A program made the translations under genes and the position numbers. This document shows, in pieces, positions 34,414 to 46,637 of a stretch of DNA of 64,000 nt (positions are counted from its first letter, which is position 1; each line of letters starts with the position of its first letter). Below the pieces are notes generated by a model. That model was not told the DNA's origin and did not search any database. It was given only the letters and a program-made list of their open reading frames with translations. The DNA is from Euwallacea fornicatus. Its lineage: Eukaryota > Arthropoda > Insecta > Coleoptera > Curculionidae. Location: assembly GCF_040115645.1 (NCBI RefSeq), contig NC_089555.1:2356001-2420000 (forward strand), read 5' to 3'.

Positions 34414-35819
34414 ATGAGGTTTTACGAGGTGACCGTGTTGAATATATCAAATGCCTCCTTGTGTTCATCATATCAACTCCCTTCAATCAAAGAGTATTTT
34501 GAGGGTAAGTAGCGGTAGCTTGTAATTAAATTTTTTTATGCAATTATTCAAACGTTTTAAACGGGAAATGACTGAAAATAACAAATTTGGCCTCAGTTCA
34601 GTGAAAGTTGCAATGAAAATAATTCTTGCAAGAACGTTGTAATGAAATGATCTTATCTAAATTGTTATAAAACTGGCATTACGAGAGTTTGGAACCATTT
34701 TAGGGGCTTACGTATATGGCATAGCATTTTACTCTGTGGGGGCCGTGGTATTGCTGTTAGTGCTCCTGCTGTTTGCCGATTCCCTGCGGCATGTTTTACA
34801 CAATTCTTCTCCAAGATTTAAGACATACACTGCCTACGTCTTGGCTGTATATCCAGTAAAATGAGACTCGTATAATACTAAAAATAAAAATTTTAATTGT
34901 TTAAATTGTAGGTAATATGCCTCCTCAATTACCTGACAATTCTAGTCCCGCGAGCATACCTTCTCTCCGATGCCCTGATACAAGTCACATTGACTTCAAG
35001 CCTGTACCAACTTTTCTGCCTCTTCGTGACTTATTGCGAGGGCGAAGCCACCCTCGCCAAAAATATTGGAGATACAAAATTAAGCTTACAAACAAGCCCA
35101 TTATGTTGCTGTTGTTGCATACTTCCAGCAGTTGATGTCACAAAGTATTAAAGGTGCTCGTTTGAAGTTTTTTGGTATTAACTAAGAATTTTTATATAGG
35201 TCTACTATGAGGTTTCTGAAGATTCAAGTTCTTCAGCTCCCAATAGTGCAAGGACTCATTTATCTGCTTTACTTAGTCATGTGGCTGGAAAGCCAGGTAA
35301 GTTTAGCTCTCACGGACTTTCAATAAGCGCTAAAAGCTTAAAATTCTTGGTTGTTATAGGAACTTTATGAAAGAGCCTATTGGTATCTCCAGGTAATCAT
35401 AATCGTGTCTTTCCTGTGCGGAATTTGGGGTCTTAACATGACGACGCAGCTGCTGACCGAGGGTGTAGATGGAAAATTCTTATTCCGAAAAAAACTCACA
35501 ATCCTGCAGGTGGTCATTCCCCTTACTCAACTTCAAGCATTCATCAAGAAAAGTTTGGTCCAATATGGGGTTTTACCATGCAATCCCCCTCTCGTTCCTA
35601 TGTTTTACGGCAACTGTAAGGAATCCTACATTGCGATTGGGATTTTTACTGAAAATTTATTTAATTTTAGTAATTTTTAATACCATTAATATGGTGGAGA
35701 TGCTCTTACTGGGATTTTGCGCCCAGAAGCTGTACAAACGCGGCCTTCCGGAGATCAACGACAGATCAATTCAAGTTGGTGGCATTATTAGTACAGTGTT
35801 TGGAAGTGTTGCAGGGTAA
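34414..35819 (+). CDS. Organic solute transporter alpha-like protein (TMEM184/OST-alpha fold)
   Basis: Seven-pass membrane protein of the OST-alpha family, which moves bile acids, steroids and similar organic anions in vertebrates; the insect substrate is unknown. Six coding exons: 34414-34504, 34704-34855, 34912-35144, 35200-35296, 35360-35615 and 35671-35819; 978 bases, 325 aa. Membrane segments include FYSVGAVVLLLVLLLFADSL, VICLLNYLTILVPRAYLL, LTSSLYQLFCLFVTYCEGEA, VQGLIYLLYLVMWLES and QVIIIVSFLCGIWGLNM. The family's Cys cluster before a Leu-Pro (PLCCCCCILPAVD) is clear, as is the small-residue-rich C-terminus. Asn-linked sites are near the N-terminus (NISNAS). A TATA box precedes it. Assignment to the family is firm; the exact orthologue is not. 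Confidence 0.85.
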
Positions 35820-36326
35820 AACAGTGCAAATTAGGTTGATAATAACGAATTTATTAAATTAAATCCTTGTTAAGTTAAAAGTACTTACTAATTTTTGAAT
35901 AAACTGAATAATAACTCGCAAGTTGATTAGCGGTAAAAAAATCAAATTTGTTTCTTTAACTAGACAACCACCATTACAGCAGGTGCAACAGCTGGTTATG
36001 CCAACTTGTCACAATTTATCACCTTACATTTTCTTACGTTAGAACTACCGCGAATATGGTTTTGTCTTCTTTTTATATTACCGAATTCCAGATGATAAAA
36101 ATAACCGTATCTCATTTATATACAAAAACGAATAATCCCTATTTGTTAATAAAAATTGAAAAATCATAACGTTTAAATAGTTATCTCTATAATTGGAATA
36201 ATCGTATTTAAATAACATAATACATAAAATAAATTATTAAATTGTCGTCGTTTTATATTTCAATTTAAATCGTCATTGTGTTCCTTATTAGACTTTGCAG
36301 TTTAATTAAGTATCAACTTAGTTCTT
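35820..36326. other. Intergenic, LARGE promoter and leader
   Basis: AT-rich, no coding content. It probably contains the 3' UTR of OST-alpha and the start exon of LARGE, which could not be identified. Confidence 0.4.
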
Positions 36327-36452
36327 GTGGTATTTTCTGCTTGTGGGCCCCGTGGAGGTTTCAAAATATATTCGTACATCGGAGAAAAGGAAATCCCCAA
36401 AATTGCCTATAAACGACGCAATGGATATTTTTCCAAATCACATAGATCATGG

Positions 36453-39400
36453 ATGATCTTTATATTAATTTTTGTAATTATCGGCTTTGTGTTTCTCTAC
36501 ATACAAACCCATAAAATTAGCAGTGAGTATAAGTTAATATTCTTAAATCAGCATCTAAATGTTCTTCACCTATAAGGATTGGTAGATCCCTGGTAAAATT
36601 TATATATACTGTAGAAATACCTCAATACTTCAAAAGTGCCTTGCAAATATCCAACTGTATGTACCACCAGCTGTCCTCTACCCTTACTAAAAACCAATTT
36701 TTTCTTTTTTTCAGACAACACCATTCCAAAATCCTTGCGACAATTTGCAAAAGAATTACATATTGATAAAGATCATATTCCACTTCATGATGCCAGTTGT
36801 GAGCCAAGAAATTTCTGTGAACCAATACATATTGGCATTGTGTGCTCAGGTTTCAATTCCAATGTGCACCTTCATGCCTTATTAAAAAGCCTACTTATGA
36901 CTCGCTCCAACCCTATTCACTTACATATTTTGGTCAGCAATGACTCTGCCACTGTACTGCGATTGTTATTCAAATCTTGGCATATTCCTCAAGGTATCTA
37001 CTTAAGCCTCCTTTCCATACATGTTCTATTTTAACCTCAATTTCAGTGAATGTGTCATTTTATAACATTAGCAAGTGGTTGAAAGATGTGCGATGGGTGC
37101 CAAATGGGCACTACTCTGGCAATTATGGGTTACTGAAATTGATATTCCATAAAGTCATTCCAGCTAGTGTAACAAAGAAACTTCTGATACTTGATACTGA
37201 TCTGATAATTGTGGATGATATTCACATGTTGTGGAAGATGTTTGACGAATTTGATTACAAGCAAGCAATAGGTATTGCAGAAAATCAAAGCCCATATTAT
37301 TTAGGCCATCTCAACCAACCACAGCCTTGGCCTGCTATTGGTGTAGGGTAAGTAGGTCTAATGAATTTAGCTCACAATAATTAAAAATTAATTAGTTTTA
37401 ATTCTGGTGTAATGCTTTACGATTTGGAAAAGCTAAATGCTATGAAATGGGAGTTTGTTTGGACGAATCTGGCCAAAAAATATACTCTAATATATGGTCA
37501 AACTGAGTAAGTGAAAATCAGATTATAATAATGTTAAATGATTAGAAAATTATTAGTCTAGGGGACCAAGATATTCTTAATTCAGTCATAAAACAACTAC
37601 CTGATATAGTGTATAAGTTGCCTTGTTACTGGAACATCCAGATGAGCAGTCATTCCAGTGGCAACAGTTGCTATTCTCAATTTAAGCCCAAAGTAAGGTT
37701 GTAAAACCACAGAAATATATTTATTTCAATCTCTAACCAAATGAAACACAGCGATTGAATTTTTGGGGTAAATGCAATGTGAGGAGTATTTTGAAAGTAA
37801 CATCTTTAGGGTCATTCAATGTTATGCTGAAAACTGTGTTTCTGCCTTTTATATTTTTAAAGATGTTCTACTTTATATTACCCCAAAAATTCGACGGTCG
37901 GTTTGTTTCATTTGCTTGCAAAGTCTAGTTGAAACCTTTATGTATACTGTAGATACTTCATTGGAATTCGCCTCAGAAGTATGCAATTTCCACAAGGGAT
38001 GGTAATATGTTTAGAGGGGTTGCTCAATCTGTTTTCGAATTTAATGGAAACTGGTTCAGGAATTATCCTCAACTATGCGGAGAAGACACGCAGATTGATA
38101 TGAATGTAGGTATTGAGTGGCGTGGATTTAATTGTGTTAGATTAATTTCCATAGATCGAGTCAGCAGATGAGTGCGACAAATTCAGTAAAACATCCAACA
38201 CATTTTATCGAACTTTGCTGTTTTTCCTCGACTATAATTTTATCGCCGACGACTGGGATATTACTTACGTCACACATTTGTCCTTTGATCGAATTCATCT
38301 TTTGGAAAATATCGCTAAAATTTGGACCGGGCCCATTAGTTTTACATTATATGTTAGCGATGCAGAACTAGTTAAAGCAATGCGTCTTATAACTGAGTCT
38401 GAGATTCTAAATCGCAGATCTGATGTTGCTTATCACGCTGTATTTCAACAGGGAGTAAGTCTTCTCATTGCAACACTTTTGTATTTCTAAAGGAATTTTT
38501 CAGGAATTTTATCCCATAAATACTCTGAGAAACGTGGGGTTGAAACACGTGAAAACTCCTTATTCCTTCCTAGTTGACGTAGACTTTACCCCTATGAAAT
38601 CTTTATTTGAAATGTTGAGAGATAATATAAGAAGCATGGTTGATTTAATCAAAAAGGCATTAATAGTGCCCGCGTTCGAACCTGTGAACCCTGATGTAGT
38701 TTTGCCGAAGAGCAAAATTCAGCTGATAGATTCACTTAATAGGAACGAAGTTAGACCGTTTCGGGCTGATGTTTGGGCTCCCGGGCATGCCCCAACTGAT
38801 TATGATAAGTGGAGAAAAGAGTATGAACCCTATCATGTGGGTAGGTTTACGTGTAAAGCAGCCTACTATATGAATTTTGATTAATAGGTGAAGTGGCAAC
38901 CTCACTATGAACCTTACGTTGTGGTTAAAAGTAACGTACCGCTGTACGATGAGAGATTCCTCGGTTTTGGTTGGAATAAAGTTTCTCACATAATGGAGCT
39001 TGAGGCCCAAAACTACGACTTTATCGTTTTACCCGATGTGTTTATAATCCACGCCTCGCATGCCCTTAGTTGGGACAATGCCAAATTTAAACAGTCGCCC
39101 CCGTATCGAAGGTAATTTTGAATTCATAGCTTTGAACTTTTAAAGAATGTCAATTTCAGATGTAGTCAGCAATTAAAAAAAAGATTTATTACGGAACTCG
39201 CAGCGAAATACAGTAAAAATTTCAGTGATGTTAACTACTCTGATGGCTTCGTGAAGGACCGGACAAGGCGCAATGTTCAGGAGAAGATAGAAAGCACCAC
39301 AAGTCTGTATGAGAGCACTGATTATTTTTTGGCATGGGGTGGCAAGGAGAAGGCTGAAGGCAAAAAAGAGCGCAAAAAAAATTTCTCTGTACAATCTGTA

Positions 39401-39739
39401 GTTAAAGATAAACCACACGAAGTCAGCAAAATTGAATACTATTATTACTATGACATCGATGACCCTTCTAATTTAACCATATCGAAGTTAAATAAAACTC
39501 ATCTTGAAAAACTAAAAATTGGAAACAGAAAGAAAGCTGATTCATCATCTAGCGAAGAACATAACTACGAATACGATGAAGGTGACTTGCAGTTCAAAGA
39601 GCTACACGACAGTACGACCCTGCAATACGATTCTGAAACTTTCCCTTCGGTAAAAGATTTGTTGCCTGCGTTGAAACATGATAGCCTCAATGAAGAAATA
39701 GATGAAAAGTTGAAAAATGCACCTACTGATGGACGGTAA
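36453..39739 (+). CDS. LARGE: LARGE xylosyl/glucuronyltransferase
   Basis: Golgi bifunctional enzyme that builds the Xyl-GlcA matriglycan on alpha-dystroglycan. Exons: 36453(or earlier)-36522, 36715-36993, 37047-37347, 37396-37506, 37557-37692, 37953-38105, 38155-38454, 38504-38836, 38888-39111 and 39160-39739; at least 2487 bases, 828 aa, all in phase. GT8-type first domain: DTD at residues 166-168 in LLILDTDLIIVDDI, PCYWNIQMS and HWNSP. GT49-type second domain: DVD at 475-477 in FLVDVDFTP, then APGHAPTDYDKWR, FLGFGWNKVSHIMELE. The frame is open upstream to about 36306 (a basic KIAYKRRNGYFSKSHRSW before the anchor MIFILIFVIIGFVFLYIQ) with no ATG, so the true start may lie in an unseen upstream exon. 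An extra C-terminal ~170 aa, charged and Tyr-rich, is beyond the usual ~756-aa length. Confidence 0.93.
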
Positions 39740-40945
39740 ATATATGAAACTCATTCCATTTTATTGTGATCGCTAATAGGCTTTACAATACAGCGACAGA
39801 ATAAAATATGCTACATTATTGTTCTAGTTTTAACATTAGTATTTAGTTTATGAGATGTTTGGAACAATTATGGTATTATTTATTAATTTTTATCTTGTTA
39901 ATGTTGTCAATAATTTTTTAAAATTTAACCTTAAACAGAACAAAAAACTGCTTTTTCATTCGTCATCATTTGCGTCGCTTTTCTTTATCATTTGAATAAG
40001 GTTTCAACAAAAGGATATAGTGTGTACATAAAGTATGAAATAATTTCATTTTCTCGGTCTGGAATTAAATGGACTTTCGTTTAAAATACCACATATTTTA
40101 ACTAGACAATATTAGCGGTGACATCATTATAGTTCCAGATATGACGTCTGCTAAATTCATTTGAAGGCAATACTTGTTTTTAATAATTTTATGTGAAAAG
40201 GCGCATTTATTTACGTACAGGACATACGACTTTTTATAATGTTAGATAGTAAGTTCTTTAATAAATTCTCAAAAATATATTTTTCTTTACTGCTAACGAT
40301 AAAAGATAGACATCCACTGAACCGTTCAGGGTAGTCTTTTTTAAATTGTTTGGTAAATTTATTATTATTTTGTTATATATTATTAAGCTTTCAGGCTTGT
40401 TAGTTTTGGTTTGACTTCCTGAAGGTTTAATTTCAAATAAAAGTTATATTACAACAATTGTAACACAAAGAAATAAAATTCTTATGATAATTGGCTATGG
40501 TGATAAGTGCAAATACAACAGGAGGTGTGTATTTTATTTAACAACAAATATCTTGATTGACGGAATGTGGGCAAAAATATGTTTATGTGAATTTACAAAA
40601 TAAATTGTTATGTAACCTAATAAAGAAAAGTTATGTCGTGTGCGTAAAAATGTATGAGCGTTCATATAAAGTTGTCCGAAACAGGAGTTGCCGTTAAAAA
40701 AAATTAACGCTGACGTTATATTTGGAACAATGATGACATTAGAGCTAATATTATCCCACCAAAATATGTGAAATTTTATAATAATCGACGTGTTCGAGCA
40801 TTTTAATTCCAGATTGAGAAAATGAATTGATTCCATGTTTTATGCATCCACTATATAATAAGTAAAACACAATTTTTGGCCAGTTTGTGTGCAATATTTA
40901 GTATTTTCCTCCGTCAAAAGTTCAAATAATCCTCTACAGTTTAAC
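39740..40945. other. LARGE 3' UTR and intergenic
   Basis: AT-rich; an AATAAA occurs near 39800 (cagaataaaata). Many stops in all frames and no gene seen. Confidence 0.5.
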
Positions 40946-42511
40946 TTACATCTTCATAATTATACAAATGTACGAATATAAGGCCTTGAATATCTAAAAA
41001 TATACTAAACATCAATATGAAAGTTGCCTAAATTTACTTAAAAATCACCTGAAAGAGTGCTGTAATTTTAACTTCTGCGATCGGGCCAATAGTCATTTTC
41101 AGCGGCTTTTGGGCTCTCATACAAATCATCTGCAGAACCCTCAAAGTGCCTAAGGGATATGTGTCCCAGTCGCCAACAAATATACTTGAAGCGATATTGG
41201 TGCTCTAGGAACGTTATATTAAAAGATGCACTGATTGATAAATAAACTGTAAATAATATTTACCTCTATCATGATCATATGAGCCGCCTGATAAGTTAGA
41301 AACAGTTGTGTGCTCAGTGTTATGAAGTAAGAAAATACCGTGATTTGCAATAGCACTGAGAGCTATAAGAGAATAGGTCAGAAAAAAAATTGCAGTAAAA
41401 GAATATTTATTACTTTGAACATCTGGTAAGCAACCAGGGAGAGCTGAAATGACGATATAACAAAATTGAGCAGAGTGAAGAAGCTGATGATATCATTCAA
41501 TCTCTTTACGAAGCTGAAACGTTTACTGCATTGACAAACAATTCAAACTTAAAAAACACACTGTATACCTGATCACCTTATGATGTTCCTGCACAATTTC
41601 CCTTAACAAAACAAAATAGCTTTGCTCTTCTGATAATTTATAATTGAATTTATATCTTTGAGAGTACTCTGACAAGTTAATTAAGACAATTTGCAGTATT
41701 TGCAGTCGGGTTCTTATGAAGTTTAGAATGTTTATGTAGAAGGCCCCGCAATGCACTATATAGGAATACCCGATTCTTTAAACCAAATCATTAATTCTTG
41801 TACAGTAAAGATTACTCAAAATTCTTACAAACAACCTAGAAATTGAATCAGATATGCTGGCAAGTAGTATCTATCGGGATCAAATGGGAACCAACTGGAA
41901 ACTATAAAATAATGCTTTTGTAAACCAGTTTCATTGTTGTAACCCATGGGAGTTAAAGCGTTGCTAACCAAAGGGCTGATAAAGTAAAGTGAGATACCGC
42001 AGGTGCCCATAATGCTGTAGAAAAGCACAATTTTCCTGCTGTACGCCGCATTATGCAAGTGCATTTTTATGAACTTGTCATCTTTGCTTTCGAAAATTTT
42101 GGCTTCACTTTCCTCTATTTCCTTAAGGAGGCATTTGAACGCCTTTGACTTGAACAAGAGCACCTAAAGGAAAGGATTTTTAATTGGAATTTACGATGAT
42201 TTGTCTCTTCTTACTTTGTAGGCATTACTGAGATATTCAATAACAATGCCCATAGTGGACGCTGTGATCACATAATTATCACCCCAAGTAGAAAAGGCCA
42301 ATATAAGGCCACTAGTGATAAACAACAAGTAATAACTGAAAGTCACCAAAAAGTAAAATTCATAGAGCTTCTCTTTTAAATCTCCATTTCTTTTTATTGG
42401 CCATATTCCCAATAGTAACATTGTAATTTTGACAAACCGCATATGGTAATCTTTTCGATTTGCATAGTGGGGAATAAGGGCGACAATAGGGGCTTTATTA
42501 GAGTTTACCAT
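40946..42511 (-). CDS. Odorant receptor (7tm_6 family)
   Basis: Insect olfactory receptor, a ligand-gated channel subunit acting with Orco in sensory neuron membranes. Seven coding exons: 42215-42511, 41836-42163, 41569-41755, 41414-41513, 41264-41362, 41049-41204 and 40946-40993; 1215 bases, 404 aa, the normal family size, all in phase. Several hydrophobic helices are visible (FYFLVTFSYYLLFITSGLIL, IVLFYSIMGTCGISLYFISP, FFTLLNFVISSFQLSLVAYQ, ITVFSYFITLSTQLFLTYQ). The conserved C-terminal region reads IFVGDWDTYPLGTLRVLQMI, MRAQKPLKMTIGPIAEV, then the short last exon IFKALYSYICIIMKM, matching the usual 'lKasYSYftlL' ending. The exon 3-4 junction could use an acceptor 12 bases earlier. No breaks, so likely functional; subfamily unknown. 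Confidence 0.9.
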
Positions 42512-44185
42512 AGTTCACCACTATGTCACTTACTGAGACAGCAAAAACATACATTTGTAGTAATATTTTGTCCGATTAAATAATAAAGGAATATGTTTTG
42601 AAGCTTTGTGATTAGTTGAACAAAGGTCTTACACCGTCCTAGTATTTATCTTCAGTATTAAGCCATGCCCGGGACATTAAATCCTAATGAAAAGTAATTG
42701 CGCTTGTATCGTTTTTCATTAAATTAAATATTAAATATTAAGGATCTCTTTAATTTGTAGTCAATTAGGAAGGTATTTTAATTCATGGTGAAGAAGTAAC
42801 GGTCGTGTTAGCGGAGAAAAAAAACGCAGTACCTGTATACCTAACTTATCAATCACAAATCATTCAAAATTATTGATGATTAAGCATGTGGGGAATTACT
42901 GGTTTTTACTTGCAATTGATACAACAATTTTGATACTACTCAGCCCTCTACGTTAGTTAATTAAATATTAAAATTTTTCATAACTTACTTTTAGATGGCG
43001 TCACAATAAAAATCATAAATACTTTTTGGAAAAATTGCTTATTTACAGTTATGCTGTATAGATGGTGCCACATTCAGACATATTCAACGAAATGGTGAAA
43101 GCGCATTATTTCGTGGCCCAAAATTTAATTCTGTGTGACTGACTGCACAATGGAAGGAAATAGTTCATTCGACTCAGGCTGCTACCACCTTGTAGCTTAT
43201 TTACACTATTCGTGGCTAACTAGCTTTGGGTGTAATCCCACGTTCCCTCATGAAAAGGGGGCGAAATTTATTATAAAAAGTTCCAGATCGAAATATACAA
43301 CGATCCCAGAATAAAAAGTAATAGATTCACTTGACTCTGTTATTTAATAGAAGGAAATTATGCCAAAGATGCAGGCGCGAATAGTTTAAGTTTGTTGTAT
43401 ACCCTCGAGGGTGTTGTTGTATTGCTTTCTTTAAAGTTGTGTAGAAATATACTATCTATTTATAACGTTTTAACAAATAATACATTATTGCTAGTTTAAT
43501 TAGCGCAAATGACAGGCACAACGGCAGTGAAGCGGTAACAAGACTATGGGACAACGGTCCCGATAGTATATACTAATTAGTAGGATTCGAAGAGTTCTTC
43601 CAAAAATTAAAATGCATGACATTTGCGAACAAAAAATAAAAATTATCGTTAAATTCTTAACGTTGAAACGATTTTCTACATATTTTACTTGTCAACAGTT
43701 TAAATTTCATAACTTTTTTATTTCTTTTTCATCTATACGAATAAAAAGAAACAGTGTTTGATTTGGTCCAAGAGAGTACGTTCAATTAATTGACATACTG
43801 TCTAATCAAACATACGTTTTTGACATTGACATTGGCGTCAAATCAGTTTGATAGGACGAAGGGGAGAACAAAAAGGGAAAAGCGACAAGAATTAATTTGA
43901 GTGCAGAAGGAAGAAAAATCAGGTAATTAATTATATAAGTACTTCGTTTGTGCTTGCTATTAATCCGTCTTCAATTCTAGATCTCACTGTTTTCTGTACT
44001 AGTCCTTGAAAAATTTATTCCTGTGATGCAAGTGTCAGTAGTTTAGATTAGTCAGATCTATCAGCTGAGTGAAATCCTGTAAAAAGCGATTTTCACGGTC
44101 AAAGAAGAGGATTTTTCCTGAATCTAACCAGTTCTCACTAAAATCCGCCAAACTGGATCGCATACCTGATTATCTACGTGATACC
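42512..44185. other. Intergenic and MOB2 leader
   Basis: The left 1.3 kb is AT-rich with nothing recognised. A purine-rich stretch 43855-43922 ending in aaaaatcag|gtaatt looks like a noncoding MOB2 first exon, and ttcaattctag at 43970-43980 is a matching acceptor; the sequence from there runs to the MOB2 ATG without a clear break. Confidence 0.4.
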
Positions 44186-46310
44186 ATGGATTGGTTCATA
44201 GGGTAAGTTAGTTCAAGATCAGAATTTATCATTGTGTTAACAATGGGTTTATGTCTGACTCAATAAGATCTCTATTTGAGGTAAAATAGCTTCATCAAGC
44301 TTTTCCACTATGAAAGTTTTAGGGGGTATAATTGGCTATGTTTATTGAATTAATTCCAATGAAAGCTTTCAATAAAACACATCAAGTGACACCTTGCTTT
44401 AGTTTAATCTCTAAACTCAATATTGGCCCTGTTTGTTAAAATCCAATTAGGCCTTACAATGAAACGTAATTTCCTCTGGAAGAATCTTAGAATTTAAGCC
44501 AAAATTGTACCAGTTTATTGGAAAATCTGATCCAATTAACCCATACACTATGCATTTCAATAACAACCAGCCTTGTTAATTTTATGAGGCTTCTCCTTTG
44601 GCCTTTAATTAACTTCAATTTTATCTGACAAGTCCGACCTACACTCTCACAAGGCAGGTCCAGCAATTAGAGCAATGTGGCTTACTAAAGTGATAAATAA
44701 TAAATCAGAGATTGATAATTCTAAAGTGCTTGTTTTGGATGAATACTCACTTACTGCTTGTTTCTGCAGGTAAAAAAAAATTATGTACTATTTGCGGAAG
44801 TACTCTTCTGTCAGCTGAAACAATCAGTTCAATTTTTTTAACTTACATCACTTTATTTGTCCATATTAACAGAAAGACTAGACGCAAAGAGAAAGAAGGG
44901 GCAGAGTCTTCCTCTAATGACACTAAGTTATACCTTGAAAGTAAAGTGTTGGAAAGAAAGTTGCCTGAAATGGACATGAAGATTCTAGTAGATCTCCCAG
45001 GTGGTTTGGACTACAATGAATGGCTCGCTTCTCACAGTAAGTTAAATTATGTTTCAAGCATTTGAAGTCAATTTTTGTATTGTAGCAATGGCTCTATTTG
45101 ACCATGTAAACTTAGTTTATGGAGCAGTTAGTGAATTTTGTACAGCAACAACTTGTCCTGACATGACAGGGCCCGGGCAGAGGTATTTTCAGTTGTATAA
45201 AGTAATCCATTATATATAATCCTGAGCTTTTAGAACGTACTTATGGTTTGATGAAAAAGGGAAGAAAACCAAAGTTGCAGCTCCGCAATATATTGACTAT
45301 GTTATGACCTTTATACAAAAAACTATAAGCGATGAGAATATTTTTCCTACAAAATATGGTTAGTTTATTGAAATTTTTCCCAAAATAACATACGAATTTT
45401 TTATGTTTCCAGCTAATGAATTTCCTGTGTCTTTCGAATCAATTATAAGAAAAATTGTACGACTGTTGTATCATGTGGTGGCGCATCTTTACGCCACTCA
45501 TTTCAGGGAGGTGGTGTTGCTGGGACTTCACACGCATCTTAACCAAACGTTCACACATCTCATGGCTTTGCACCATCGATTTTCACTTATCGATCCCAAA
45601 GAAACAGATATCTTAGAAGACTTAGAGGTAAGTGTGCGTGACCTTGGTTGTATTAAAAAATTGGTGCGTTGGGTCTGGGGTCAAGTATGGATGGCAGATA
45701 AGGGATAACGGAATGTTTGCTGGTTTTCTCACTTAGTGGGAGGATTAGATTGGATTGCCTTATTGTGCGATCTCGACTTTTATACGAGCCTTCTCGTTGC
45801 CTTTGTGTACGCATTTCGTCTCGGAAATATGAAAATCGAAAGATGGAAGCACACTCAATGGTCCAGTCAATTTATTTTTAATGCTAACATACGTTTCTCA
45901 ATGATATCATAATTTTATGGACTACCATACTTCTTTAGGTGGCACTGGGGCTAAATCAAGATTCGTCTGAAGCGGCGAATAATAACGAAAAAAAGGAAGT
46001 CGCCGAGAAAAGTGAGGAGAGTAGAACCCAACCCATGGAAGATACTTGTAAGTTGATTTGATAGATATTTCGTAGTGGCAGATGTTGTGCAACAGTTGGA
46101 TGTTGGTGCCTGAATTGATCTGCTTTTTCGGTACATGTAAGTCCTGACACTAATTAGAATTTTTAGTTTGTTTAGTTTAATTAATTTTGCGAATGAATGC
46201 AGGAGCAAATAACTATAGTGTGCATGTTAGTTGTTAACAGTGAAAGAAAAGTTTTCACTTTGCATACTGATCCTATGATTTTGTTTTTAGGTGGCGACAA
46301 TAAATCCTAG
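44186..46310 (+). CDS. Mob2: MOB kinase activator 2 (Mob2)
   Basis: Co-activator of NDR/Tricornered kinases in cell shape and neurite control. Exons: 44186-44202, 44873-45036, 45086-45182, 45234-45358, 45413-45627, 45939-46047 and 46291-46310; 747 bases, 248 aa. The start MDWFIGKTRRKEKEG is the MOB2 N-terminus. Zinc ligands are visible: Cys79 and Cys84 (EFCTATTCPDMTG) and His159 and His164 (HVVAHLYATHFREV), with spacing as in MOB1. The core continues RTYLWFDEKGKKTKVAAPQY and NQTFTHLMALHHRFSLIDPK. The tail is acidic and ends CGDNKS. An alternative last exon exists at 46600-46637. The very short first coding exon and long first intron leave room for alternative starts, as known in flies. Confidence 0.92.
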
Positions 46311-46599
46311 CTAAATGTGTAAATTAAGAAAAATAAAAATCAAGTTGTAACGTTAATTTTATGTGATTTAAGTGAGAAACCTAACTACAGTTAATTTATG
46401 TTGTAGATAGCGGATGTGATTGTAGAAGACACGATAGTGACTGAATTATTTTTCTAGTGCAACGTTATTTATTTTTATTACCTATTTTTTTTTTAACCAA
46501 AAAAAGCTTTGTGTTACGTTGTTTTAAAACTTCATCCCCGTCACCTCTACATTTTCAGTGTTAAATACGCTTCAAAACAGTTGATTTCTTTGTTTTCAG

Positions 46600-46637
46600 C
46601 CACAGAGAGTGATGTTGAAAATAGATCTTGCAAGTAG
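46600..46637 (+). other. Mob2: Alternative terminal exon of MOB2
   Basis: tgttttcag acceptor, then 38 bases to a stop. Joined to the exon ending 46047 it gives STESDVENRSCK in frame, in place of CGDNKS from 46291-46310. Both joins are in phase, so either or both could be used. Confidence 0.5.

Noticed and set aside
37772..38005. 77-codon ORF as a LARGE exon
   Set aside because: The expected HWNSP motif reads in a different frame from an acceptor at 37951-37952, which gives a perfect in-phase exon.
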